Assembly: GCA_947625695.1 (NCBI GenBank)
Contig: CANQPO010000006.1
Coordinates: 1 to 49,734, forward strand
Length of the DNA: 49,734 nt
DNA from: an uncultured Clostridia bacterium
GTDB lineage: Bacteria; Bacillota; Clostridia; Christensenellales; Borkfalkiaceae
Direction of reading: 5' to 3'
Below, in pieces: positions 17,301-25,687 of the stretch (positions are counted from its first letter, which is position 1; every line of letters starts with the position of its first letter). Under the pieces are notes generated by a model. That model made no database searches. It saw only the letters and a program-made list of their open reading frames with translations, and had not been told where the DNA came from. The position numbers and the translations under genes are program-made.

Positions 17301-18151
17301 TGATGGTGCAGGAGGGGCTGTTCTGGCGGCTCTATGTCAGGGCGGACGGCACGTTCGACGCGCTCTATTCCCCGCTCGGCAATATGGACGGGAGTGTCCT
17401 CATGGTGATGGACGACTCGTACAACGCCCTCGGCATGTTTATGGTGGAGTTGATGGATGGAGAGATGAGCGTCATGTATATCGGAATGGATGAGACGGTG
17501 GGTATGCCCATATCGGAGGGCAATCCGTTCGTGCCCACGGCCGACGGCGCGGTCTCCATCATGCTGATGCTCATGAATGAGGCGGAAGAGAGCGTGGAGT
17601 TCGAAACTTGGGTCCTCAGCGATTTCTCCGTAGATTCCTGCGTCATCTTTAACGAGGATATCTGCGGGCTTTACAGCGACGGCGCGGCGTCATTTGAAAT
17701 GGACGGATACGGGTACGGAGTCTACACCGATCGCTACGGATTCCGCAACGAGGGCGCGTATGTGATTATCGACGATACGCATGTCGCGTTCGAGTTCGCG
17801 CAGGGCGCGGGCAGCGCGGTCCTCAAGATCGACGCCGTAACAAAGAAGTTCACGGAGATGGATCTCGAGCCATACTATGCAACCTATTACTGCGGAGATT
17901 CCACCATCGAATTTGCGGACTATGTCTACATCGACGATGAGCCCGTCGGGTTCTGGTATGCGGAGAACGATGTTGTCGTGTTCGCAATTTACAGCGATGA
18001 CGACGGCACATATCATACCGTTACCTTCCATGTGGGCGAGAATTTCGTGTACGAAGGAAAGACCTACACGACCACCCCGCCCGCAACAGACTCGGGCTCG
18101 GACGCGGACGCGGACGCGGAAGCCGTTCTTTTGGGTAAATTCGACGCATAA
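14354..18151 (+). CDS. Large surface lipoprotein with InlB-type repeats and LDGYG modules
   Basis: 1265 residues. A lipoprotein signal peptide ends at Cys27 (GIFAAAC). Residues about 33-330 hold three to four Listeria-Bacteroides (InlB B-type) repeats, recognised by DGYLFDGWFAS, TTYYGKW, GHRFVGWSTQW and LVLYAVW. The rest is a beta-rich chain of repeated units centred on LTLDGYL, VLLDGYGTALL, VTLNGFGLL and FEMDGYGYGVYTD, each followed by a G-x-Y strand, ending in a Thr/Ser/Asp-rich tail. It is anchored to the outer face of the cell membrane and probably binds a polymer or partner; function unknown. A run of nine G stands at 14470-14478, inside codons 39-42, where slippage would turn the gene off. 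AAGGAGGAAG precedes the ATG. It is a paralog of the split gene at 35512-40541. Confidence 0.85.
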   Translation: MKHFRKAMLLILALTMTLALGIFAAACGGGNKVMLTFTEGGGEPYTLEAEAGSTVTPPVPDARDGYLFDGWFASSDFSGGALGSSLTAPETDTTYYGKWSKAYVLTLALDGGTMSGEKTVLLREGASLSDAVAEYLPTKDGFTFGSWLLDGKELTASDKMPAGELTLTAGWKIGYTVQVYLQNKTADGYELSSELSVEGSGYVGVKTTPAAPSVTGFRLTSHENELTEAVLTETASSNVFRFYFAREEYSVVFDANLPEGIEAEGEVSELTALYEQEVTIPENGFSAAGHRFVGWSTQWTGAVEYRPGASLPLTQDLVLYAVWDVGCTDLWGSKDLIYSLSDEPGKAILERYGEVFEGTIDENGVFEIAGMSGMIYNGSVFAYYREDYAAKFYLLDGYYHEKETELIDKNTTLTLDGYLNATINSADGSVTVGAYGYDTDEKSNYIATEDGTTIYFRLGSYQNTAVFGIRGDEADVYDQFVPIDEIIGVPGRWTVLLDGYGTALLGDAAAESEEEVLYEGVYYCEDSGFFAGDEEIRFYHVFTAETGELVFHNYPLTSGDALVLKDGLSGDYKGEIDGKAVTVTLNGFGLLDGATIDGDPDSACGYYTTESDAFGTILYLLTDDGTITLRLTEAGKFEEFTVNYTELLYLRTDGVGANLFYPAILLYEEKDAIRAELYMPDDDDKVQHVATADCTVLNDIPGRTFLKLTLKQTYGGAKVIFSGFEEEFTSASILLDTESLAYDVYSVLEYNGEKLYNKYTDKDGCVFWENLIDSGVNGIGSFLFEGGQVLEGRVVKTYTNIQEFGFTAMAFRYYNAEDRLETRYFALCEDGTFFELDEEPDHAMLMDEYGTMKQQAGVYFDGAGNAYYFAEGTDLYNHKYIGGPVRKTEEKTALGAEIWVIEPEEGEPLRFVLEQETESTLLAYVYYEAPVSLKGENGSFTADGYNYMASFVSADGISFSGLYHMLNPEDCSISDEYKCAYVMMVQEGLFWRLYVRADGTFDALYSPLGNMDGSVLMVMDDSYNALGMFMVELMDGEMSVMYIGMDETVGMPISEGNPFVPTADGAVSIMLMLMNEAEESVEFETWVLSDFSVDSCVIFNEDICGLYSDGAASFEMDGYGYGVYTDRYGFRNEGAYVIIDDTHVAFEFAQGAGSAVLKIDAVTKKFTEMDLEPYYATYYCGDSTIEFADYVYIDDEPVGFWYAENDVVVFAIYSDDDGTYHTVTFHVGENFVYEGKTYTTTPPATDSGSDADADAEAVLLGKFDA

Positions 18152-18186
18152 CGTTCTTTCGGAACATCTTCATCATGATAACGCAA

Positions 18187-18218
18187 GCCCTGCGCCGCAT
18201 GCGGCGCAGGGCGTTTTT
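18187..18218 (+). terminator. Terminator after the 1265-residue lipoprotein gene
   Basis: GCCCTGCGCCGC pairs with GCGGCGCAGGGC as a perfect palindrome, followed by GTTTTTG. The arm GCCCTGCGCC recurs in the tRNA-linked hairpin at 22887-22922. It also lies past the end of the opposite-strand AraC gene. Confidence 0.85.
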
Positions 18219-18267
18219 GCCTTGATTTTTATCTCGGCGGCTATCGTTTCATCACCGATTTTTGCAA

Positions 18268-19062
18268 TCAAATGGAGTAGGCGGCGCGGAATTCGGTCGC
18301 CGTCATGCCCGTCTCGGTGCGGAAAAAGCGGAAAAAGGTCTGCGGAACGGGGAAATTCAGGTAGTAGCCGATCTCTGAGGCGGTGTAGTCCGTTTCAAGC
18401 AGCATCCGCTTTGCCTCGGCAAGCCGCACGGAGGCGATGTACCTTTTGAGCGTTGTTCCCGTCTCGGCGCGGAAGGCGGCGGAGAGGTACTTTTCGTGGT
18501 AACCGAGCTCGCGCGCAAGGACCGCGATTTTCGGATCGGTGAACCGATAGCGAAAGACGAGCTCTTTTATGCGCTCCGTCAGTCTTGCGCGGGCGGAGAG
18601 GGGCGCTTCCTGCGCCTCGACGCCTGCAAGTTCGAAAAGGAGAAAGGTCGCAAGGTATTTCAGTTGCAGTCCCTGCGGGTCGGCGCGTTGGGCTTCGAAC
18701 ATCCGCTGAAAGATCGTTCTTACGGCGTCCATGTCGGAGACCTGTGCCTTCTTCGGAAGAGAGCAATTCGCATTCTCCGCGCCGCAACGGAAATGCAGCC
18801 AAAAAAAGCGGCAGCGGCAAGGGTGGGTGCCGTGCTGGTAGCGGGTCGGCGGCATGAGAAGGTACTCTCCCGCATTTACGCGGTATTCCTCCTTATCGTC
18901 GCCGATGAGGAGGGTTCCTTCCGTCACGATCATGAGTTCGTAATCAATAAGGTTGCGCGTGAGGTGCCGCCAGCCGCGCTCGGGGGAGAGGAATTCCCCG
19001 AAGAGGACGGGTTCGACGGGTTTTTCGAGATCGAGTCGGATCATCTTACTTTTTGTTACCAT
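18268..19062 (-). CDS. AraC-family transcription regulator
   Basis: 264 residues. Residues 1-155 form a cupin-like sensor domain (AGEYLLMPPTRYQHGTHP). Residues about 165-262 carry the two helix-turn-helix units of AraC/XylS proteins: DPKIAVLARELGYHEKYLSA and TASEIGYYLNFPVPQTFFRF, then FFRTETGMTATEFRAAY. It reads away from the GH127 gene across a 112-base divergent region, so it is likely the sugar-responsive activator of that gene. The AAGGAG nearest the start is about 24 bases upstream, so the exact start is not certain; Met7 (19044) is an alternative. Family call is strong. Confidence 0.88.
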   Translation of the reverse strand: MVTKSKMIRLDLEKPVEPVLFGEFLSPERGWRHLTRNLIDYELMIVTEGTLLIGDDKEEYRVNAGEYLLMPPTRYQHGTHPCRCRFFWLHFRCGAENANCSLPKKAQVSDMDAVRTIFQRMFEAQRADPQGLQLKYLATFLLFELAGVEAQEAPLSARARLTERIKELVFRYRFTDPKIAVLARELGYHEKYLSAAFRAETGTTLKRYIASVRLAEAKRMLLETDYTASEIGYYLNFPVPQTFFRFFRTETGMTATEFRAAYSI

Positions 19063-19109
19063 AAAATCCGAAAATGCGCTTGTCGGATCTCCTTGAATAT
19101 ATTATAATG

Positions 19110-19138
19110 ATTGTATCATAATTTTTCGGAAAAGACAA
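19110..19138 (-). promoter_or_regulatory. Promoter of the AraC gene
   Basis: On the minus strand TTGTCT (19138-19133) and TACAAT (19115-19110) are 17 bases apart. The region 19063-19174 is shared with the GH127 gene, whose own promoter could not be set clearly; an activator-dependent one would fit. Confidence 0.55.
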
Positions 19139-19174
19139 GTCTTGAACGAAAAAGACGTTTGAAAAGGGGGAAAT

Positions 19175-22100
19175 GTGAAAATGAAACATAAGGGAGTCAA
19201 GAAAGCCATTTCCATCGCGCTCTCCGCATGCCTTTGTGTACCACTCCTTCCGTCGGCGGTCGGGTGCGGCACGAAGGGGACAAACAGCGTCGGTTTTGCG
19301 ACCGTCGGCGAGACGGTGATCACCGAAAGCTACGCCGCGAACGGGCTTGCGAAGGAGCTGGACTATCTCCTCTCCATCGACAAGGACCGCCTTCTTTCCG
19401 ACTTCTACGTCAATGCGGGACTTGAGCCGAAAGGAGAGGCGTATGGCGGCGGCTGGGAGCATTCCCTCATCGGCGGCCACACGACGGGACACTATCTTTC
19501 GGCGCTTGCGCAGGCGTATGCGAACGCGGGCACGCCCGAGGCGACACGGCAACAGATAAAAGCCCGCATAGAGGCGATCGTCCGCGAACTCAAGACCTGT
19601 CAGGACAATGCGACGTCGGCCGGCGCGAAGGAGGGCTTTCTTTGGGGCGCGCGCTTCATCATGGTGCCCGAACTTCAGTTCGACAACGTCGAGAAGGGCA
19701 GGGCAAACATCGCAACGGAGGCATGGGTGCCGTGGTACACGATGCACAAGCTCATCGCGGGGCTTGTTGACATTGTCGAATATACGGGGAGCGATACGGC
19801 AAAGACGGTCGTCACCAAGCTCGGCGATTGGGTGTACAACCGCGTCTCCAAGTGGGACGAGGCGACCCGCGCACAAGTCCTTGCCATCGAATACGGCGGC
19901 ATGAACGACTGCATGTACAACCTCTATAAGATCACGGGGGACGAAAAGCACGCGATCGCCGCGCACAAGTTCGACGAGGACATTGCAAATCCGGGGCGGA
20001 CGACCTCCCTCTTTGCGGACATCCTCTCGGATAAGGCGGACTATCTCGACGGGCGGCACGCCAATACGACCATTCCCAAGGTCATCGGCGCACTCAACCG
20101 CTATATGACCCTCGACGGCAAGACGATCGGCGGAGAAAAGGTGAACGCGGACGAGATGCTCGAGCTCGCGGAGAAGTTCTGGACGCGCGTTACTCAGCAC
20201 CACACCTATATTACGGGCGGAAATTCCGAGTGGGAGCACTTCGGAAAGGACGACGTTCTCGACGCCGAGCGCACCCGCGCCAACTGCGAGACGTGCAACG
20301 CCTATAACATGCTCAAGCTCTCGCGCATGCTCTTCTCCGTAACGGGGGAGAAGAAGTATCTCGACTTCTATGAGAATACCTACCTCAACGACATCTGGGC
20401 GTCGCAGAACCCCGAAACGGGCATGACGACCTACTGGCAGCCGATGGGGACGGGGTATTTCAAAGTCTATTCTTCCCCCACGGAGCACTTCTGGTGCTGC
20501 ACGGGGAGCGGCATGGAGAGCTTCACCAAGCTCAACGACAGCATTTATTATAAGAATGAGGACGAGACGGTCGTCGCCATGTACCTTGCGTCCACCCTCA
20601 AGACCGACAGCGTAAGCCTCACCCAGACTGCGGACCTCGAGAACTCCGATGAGGCGACCCTTCACATCGACGAGGGAAAGACCGAGCTCAAGCTCCGCGT
20701 TCCCGACTGGACGCAGAAGTTCGAAGTCACCCTCAACGGACAGCCCGTCACGGAGGGGACGGACGACGGGTTCGTCTCCGTTGACGTCAAGAAGGGGGAC
20801 GACGTCAAGATCGTCTTTCAAAAGACCTTCAAGGCGTACTCTCTCCCCGATAATTCCAACGCCTATGCCTTCAAATACGGTCCGTTCGTGCTTGCGGCGG
20901 AGCTCGGAACGAACGACATGAGGACCTCGACGGACGGCGTCAACGTGCTCGTTCCCGCCACGCGCGATCTCGGCGGCTTTTCGGAGACCGTACACATTCA
21001 GGGGAGCAGCGCGCAGGCATTCATGGCAGATCTTTCTTCCCACTTTACGGCAAAGGACGGCAAGTTCGTCCTCTCGGGCGGGGATGAGGAACTCGTCTAT
21101 TCCTACTTCTTCCGCCAACACACCCAGCGCTACGGCGTGTACTTCGAATTCCTCGGCGAAGGGGAGAATGCCGACGAGGGCACAAAGAACTACACCTTCG
21201 AGAAAATCGACACTGTCCAGCCCGGGTACGGCCAATACGAGATCGACGACTGGCACAAGATGACGGACAACGGCTCGGTCGGCTCGACCGCGGACAAGGA
21301 ACTTGCGACCTCGCGCTATGCGACGGCGGGCGGCTCCTTTACCTACCGCATGGCGGTGGATAAGACAAAGACTAACCACCTTATCGCCTACTTTGCGAAG
21401 TCGGACGCAGGCAAGAGCATCCGCATTTCCTCGGGCGAGACCGTCCTTTTTGAGCGGACCCTCGAATATAACGGCCCCGACGACATGTATGAAGTGCTCA
21501 TTCCCCTCCCCGCCTCCGTCGTCTCGGCGGCAGAGGACGTGACGATAAATGGTGAGACGCGTTCGCTCATTCCCGTCACCGTCTCGTCTGCGGAGGGCAA
21601 TTCCGCCCGCATCGGGAGCTACCTCTATACGGCGGTCGTCACCTTCCGCGGGGAATTTAAGGGGGAGCGCGACAACTCGGTCGCCTACTTTGTCAACTGC
21701 GGCGACTACGACACGAACACCCTTCCCGCGGGAGAGAAGTTCGGAAAATACAATTCGCTTACCGAACAGCTCTTCGGCGCAGACTATGCAACGGGCATGC
21801 ACTGGGGCCTTGCCGACGGCGCAGACCCGAAGTCGGGCACGGCGGGCTCGGCCTCTTCCTCGGGCGGCATCAGTTCCGCCAACACATGGGCGCAGGAAGG
21901 GCTCGCCGCGGAGGCGGGAAAGGCCGTCTCCAACCGCTACACGAAGAACCAGTTCGAAAACGACATGGCGCGGCGTCTTGGCTATGTGTTTGAACTTCCC
22001 GAAGAGGGGATTTACCGCATCGAGCTGTGCTTCCTCAACCCTTGGAACTGCTCTTCGGGCATCACCGTCTCCGCTAACGGGGAGGCGCTTTTAAGCAACA

Positions 22101-22234
22101 TCGCCGTTCCGAACGGCACGGCGGGGCAGATCGTCACGACGGAATGCGAGGTCTCGGGCGGCTTCCTCCGCCTCGACTTTACGACCGTGGACAAGTGCAT
22201 CAACCTTGCCTATATCAAGATCTATTTCGCATAA
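19175..22234 (+). CDS. GH127-type beta-L-arabinofuranosidase lipoprotein
   Basis: 1019 residues including a signal peptide ending near Cys31 (SAVGC, a slightly weak lipobox). Residues about 50-640 are a GH127 (DUF1680) catalytic domain. The family's glutamate/cysteine set is visible: Glu372 and Cys374 in NCETCN, and Cys441-Cys442 in FWCCTGSGME, the residues that hold zinc and provide the cysteine nucleophile in known members. The extra 380 residues are beta-sandwich-like. It would release L-arabinose from plant or glycoprotein arabinans outside the cell. The start is GTG at 19175, four bases after AAAAGGGGG, or ATG at 19181, ten bases after. The divergent AraC gene is the likely regulator. 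Substrate linkage is inferred from the family. Confidence 0.88.
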   Translation: MKMKHKGVKKAISIALSACLCVPLLPSAVGCGTKGTNSVGFATVGETVITESYAANGLAKELDYLLSIDKDRLLSDFYVNAGLEPKGEAYGGGWEHSLIGGHTTGHYLSALAQAYANAGTPEATRQQIKARIEAIVRELKTCQDNATSAGAKEGFLWGARFIMVPELQFDNVEKGRANIATEAWVPWYTMHKLIAGLVDIVEYTGSDTAKTVVTKLGDWVYNRVSKWDEATRAQVLAIEYGGMNDCMYNLYKITGDEKHAIAAHKFDEDIANPGRTTSLFADILSDKADYLDGRHANTTIPKVIGALNRYMTLDGKTIGGEKVNADEMLELAEKFWTRVTQHHTYITGGNSEWEHFGKDDVLDAERTRANCETCNAYNMLKLSRMLFSVTGEKKYLDFYENTYLNDIWASQNPETGMTTYWQPMGTGYFKVYSSPTEHFWCCTGSGMESFTKLNDSIYYKNEDETVVAMYLASTLKTDSVSLTQTADLENSDEATLHIDEGKTELKLRVPDWTQKFEVTLNGQPVTEGTDDGFVSVDVKKGDDVKIVFQKTFKAYSLPDNSNAYAFKYGPFVLAAELGTNDMRTSTDGVNVLVPATRDLGGFSETVHIQGSSAQAFMADLSSHFTAKDGKFVLSGGDEELVYSYFFRQHTQRYGVYFEFLGEGENADEGTKNYTFEKIDTVQPGYGQYEIDDWHKMTDNGSVGSTADKELATSRYATAGGSFTYRMAVDKTKTNHLIAYFAKSDAGKSIRISSGETVLFERTLEYNGPDDMYEVLIPLPASVVSAAEDVTINGETRSLIPVTVSSAEGNSARIGSYLYTAVVTFRGEFKGERDNSVAYFVNCGDYDTNTLPAGEKFGKYNSLTEQLFGADYATGMHWGLADGADPKSGTAGSASSSGGISSANTWAQEGLAAEAGKAVSNRYTKNQFENDMARRLGYVFELPEEGIYRIELCFLNPWNCSSGITVSANGEALLSNIAVPNGTAGQIVTTECEVSGGFLRLDFTTVDKCINLAYIKIYFA

Positions 22235-22273
22235 AACAGAGGATCGGAAGTACTTCGCGGGCTATGCCCGCTC

Positions 22274-22330
22274 GTGCCGCGCTTAGTGTACAAATAGAAA
22301 CTTCGCGCGGGGCGAACCCGATGGGTTCGC
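22274..22330. repeat. Dispersed repeat piece (GTGCCGCGCTTAG type)
   Basis: GTGCCGCGCTTAG followed about 17 bases later by CGCGCGGGGCGA. The same pair of blocks occurs inside each copy of the 156 bp repeat at 30938-31246. The region 22235-22407 has no gene. Confidence 0.6.
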
Positions 22331-22347
22331 TTCCTCATCGAAAACCA

Positions 22348-22381
22348 GCGCCCGCCCAAGCCATTCGGCTTGGGCGGGCGC
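22348..22381. repeat. GC-rich palindrome, 15 bp stem, ATTC loop
   Basis: GCGCCCGCCCAAGCC pairs perfectly with GGCTTGGGCGGGCGC. It is a second copy of the element at 14107-14140, with compensating changes in the arms, which suggests the hairpin itself is kept. Confidence 0.75.
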
Positions 22382-22407
22382 CGGTACGCTCCAAACTTAT
22401 TCACAAA

Positions 22408-22791
22408 TCATTTCACTGATTTTTTTCTTATTTGTAATATCAGAATGCTTAACTCTAAAGCAAATATTGCCCCGAATACAGTTAACGATGTAATGGCAAA
22501 AGGCAATTCACGCTCTATCACCCCATTAGAAAGCGTCAATATCAAGACGATAATAAAAGGGACGCCAAGATAAACAGTCGAAAAAATATCAACGCCCAAA
22601 ACACTTTCATTTCGGCCTTGCAGAAAACAAATTACACAATATACCAAAGCATAAATCGCAAATGCGTAGTACCAACCGATACCCGAAACGGAACCGCTAT
22701 GCGAATAGCCGTATTCGTAACCGATTTTTCCAACCATCAATTCGAATAAGAACAGTGCAAATGCAAATTTGAAATATCGGAGAATTTTCAT
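22408..22791 (-). CDS. Small four-helix membrane protein, 127 residues
   Basis: Four hydrophobic segments are visible: FKFAFALFLFELMVG, WYYAFAIYALVYCVICFL, VYLGVPFIIVLILTL and VFGAIFALELSILILQI. The frame is open further upstream, but a start at 22791 is chosen because AAGGAG lies six bases before it (the ATG at 22794 is only three bases away). The longer N-terminus would run into the tRNA terminator. The gene is AT-rich compared with its neighbours. No family recognised. Confidence 0.7.
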   Translation of the reverse strand: MKILRYFKFAFALFLFELMVGKIGYEYGYSHSGSVSGIGWYYAFAIYALVYCVICFLQGRNESVLGVDIFSTVYLGVPFIIVLILTLSNGVIERELPFAITSLTVFGAIFALELSILILQIRKKSVK

Positions 22792-22886
22792 CATGAACTC
22801 CTTATGATATTCAATACGGAATCTCTTACCATAATTTTGCCATAATTTATACGATTTGTCAATAGCCGACAATATTTTTAATATAA

Positions 22887-22922
22887 CGCAAGCCCTGCGC
22901 CAAGAATGGCGCAGGGCTTGCG
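22887..22922 (-). terminator. Hairpin directly after tRNA-Arg(CCT)
   Basis: A perfect 16 bp stem with a four-base loop; its base touches the last base of the tRNA CCA end. The T run after it on the minus strand is poor (GTTATATT), but position argues for termination or 3' end protection. Confidence 0.7.
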
Positions 22923-22997
22923 TGGTCTTCCCGGCGAGAATCGAACTCACAATACAGACTTAGGAGGTCCGCGTTATATCCATTTAACTACGGAAAG
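22923..22997 (-). tRNA. tRNA-Arg (anticodon CCT)
   Basis: The minus strand folds as a cloverleaf: acceptor CTTTCCG with CGGGAAG, anticodon stem CGGAC with GTCTG, loop CTCCTAA giving anticodon CCT, T stem GTGAG with CTCGC and loop TTCGATT. The CCA end is encoded. It reads AGG codons. Confidence 0.92.
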
Positions 22998-23012
22998 AGA
23001 TGGGTCGTTTTT

Positions 23013-23041
23013 ATCTTACAACATTCCGGTCAAAAAAGCAA
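23013..23041 (-). promoter_or_regulatory. Promoter of tRNA-Arg(CCT)
   Basis: Minus strand TTGCTT (23041-23036) and TAAGAT (23018-23013), 17 bases apart, about 15 bases ahead of the tRNA. Confidence 0.6.
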
Positions 23042-23132
23042 ACACTTTTGCAAACATTTTCTGGAGCGGGGGAAATTTTCATGCAATAAGCCGGACTTAT
23101 ATCTTTCATAAGCATTTTGTAGCGTTCACAAA

Positions 23133-23161
23133 CTGCAATCTGCGCCGAAATTTGCTATAAT
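23133..23161 (+). promoter_or_regulatory. Promoter of gdhA
   Basis: Extended -10 TGCTATAAT (TATAAT at 23156-23161) with a weak -35 CTGCAA at 23133-23138, 17 bases apart. The start codon follows 31 bases after the -10. Confidence 0.65.
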
Positions 23162-23171
23162 GGGTCGGTAA

Positions 23172-24527
<1,356 letters not shown>

Positions 24528-24548
24528 ATTTTGTTTATTGTTTGCTTG

Positions 24549-24578
24549 GCCCCCTCTTTACAGAGGGGGCTGTTTTTT
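24549..24578 (+). terminator. Terminator of gdhA
   Basis: GCCCCCTCT pairs with AGAGGGGGC around a TTAC loop, followed by TGTTTTTTG. It starts 22 bases after the gdhA stop. Confidence 0.9.
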
Positions 24579-24589
24579 GTTGGGAGAGG

Positions 24590-24760
24590 AAAAGGGCGCC
24601 TCCTCAGGAGGAGCTGTCACGAAGTGACTGAGGTGGTGGATAAGGCGGTGCATATTCAGAACGAAGGACACCACCCCCTTAGTCCCCCTCCAGTGGAGGG
24701 GGTTCCGTTGGGTGCCGCTTACCCCCTCAGTGGGAGGGGGATAGGGGGGTGGGGATAATA
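24590..24760. repeat. Intergenic palindromic repeat cluster
   Basis: Several short inverted repeats in a row: CCTCCTCAGGAGG, GTCACGAAGTGAC, CCCCCTCCAGTGGAGGGGG and CCCCCTCAGTGGGAGGGGG. These mosaics of CCCCCTC palindromes with a GTCAC hairpin are typical of non-coding repeats in gut Firmicutes. The stretch from 24579 to 24921 holds no gene that I can support. Confidence 0.65.
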
Positions 24761-24921
24761 CGCGGAGGTATATTTTGTGCGGAAAATTCCCAAAATCCTC
24801 CAAAGAGGGGAGGTGTATTCTTGGAAAGGAAGAAGTCCGTGCCCCAAACCCCTCATCCGGTCGTCTCAAACGGGCGCAAAGGGGCGGTTGCGCTTTCCCG
24901 AAACAAATATCTCGTAAATTG

Positions 24922-24950
24922 TTGACACTTCAAGTCGAATATGGTATAAT
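24922..24950 (+). promoter_or_regulatory. Consensus sigma-A promoter of the glm cluster
   Basis: TTGACA at 24922-24927 and TATAAT at 24945-24950, 17 bases apart: a perfect match on all counts. The expected RNA start is about 24957, only about five bases before the first ATG of the next gene. Confidence 0.9.
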
Positions 24951-24961
24951 CTTGACAATTC

Positions 24962-25669
24962 ATGTGGGAGAATGTCGCTTCGGCGTATATGAAAGAACAA
25001 AATCATTTGCCGTCTGAGCCCATCGCTTTTTTCGACGGCTCCAAATCGCTCGCGGGAGAATTCTTGTCCTCGCTCGGCGAAATGTGGGAGATCTTTCCTC
25101 TTCTTTCACAAAAGATCGTAGAGTGGCAAACCCAGCTCGACCGCTCCGAATACACCGAAGTGCAGGCGGGCGTTTTCGTGCATAAGACGGCGAAAATTGC
25201 GCCCACCGCCTATCTCGGCGCGCCCTGCATCATCGGCGCGGGCACCGAAATAAGGCACTGCGCCTTTATCCGCGGCGCGGCGCTCGTCGGACGCGACTGC
25301 GTCGTCGGCAATTCCGTCGAGCTCAAAAACTGCATTCTCTTCGATGGCGTACAGGTCCCGCACTACAACTATGTGGGGGACTCCGTTCTCGGCTACCGCG
25401 CCCATATGGGGGCGGGTTCTATCACGTCGAACATCAAGTCCGACCGCACGAACGTCACCGTAAAATGCGGCGATGTGCGCGTTCAAACGAACTTGAGAAA
25501 ATTCGGCGCGCTCATCGGCGACTTTGCCGAGATCGGCTGTAACTGCGTGCTCAACCCCGGGACGATCGTGGGAGCGCGCACTTCCGTCTATCCTCTTCTC
25601 TCCCTTCGCGGCTTTTACCCACAGGACAGCATCGTGAAGAGCGCGGAGATCATCGTCCCGAAAATTTAA
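24962..25669 (+). CDS. Left-handed beta-helix acyltransferase (GlmU C-terminal-like)
   Basis: 235 residues. After about 60 residues of helix, the chain is a left-handed parallel beta-helix of hexapeptide repeats (VHKTAKIAPTAYLGAPCIIG, RHCAFIRGAALVGRDCVVG). PHYNYVGDSVLG and MGAGSITSNIKSD match the acetyltransferase end of GlmU. It has no pyrophosphorylase domain. This family is common in Clostridia, often annotated as UDP-GlcNAc pyrophosphorylase-related. The genes after it are glmM and glmS, so acetylation of glucosamine-1-phosphate is the best guess. The first ATG (24962) would give an almost leaderless mRNA; the next in-frame ATG is 24989, but has no clear ribosome binding site. Confidence 0.8.
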   Translation: MWENVASAYMKEQNHLPSEPIAFFDGSKSLAGEFLSSLGEMWEIFPLLSQKIVEWQTQLDRSEYTEVQAGVFVHKTAKIAPTAYLGAPCIIGAGTEIRHCAFIRGAALVGRDCVVGNSVELKNCILFDGVQVPHYNYVGDSVLGYRAHMGAGSITSNIKSDRTNVTVKCGDVRVQTNLRKFGALIGDFAEIGCNCVLNPGTIVGARTSVYPLLSLRGFYPQDSIVKSAEIIVPKI

Positions 25670-25687
25670 CGAAGGAAACAAAATTAC

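Noticed and set aside
19046-21802. Long open frame on the minus strand, 918 residues
   Set aside because: Shadow of the GH127 gene, which has clear catalytic motifs on the plus strand; the shadow has no family features.
22370-22573. Plus-strand frame of 67 residues
   Set aside because: It starts inside a palindromic repeat and runs antisense to a membrane protein gene with a good ribosome binding site.
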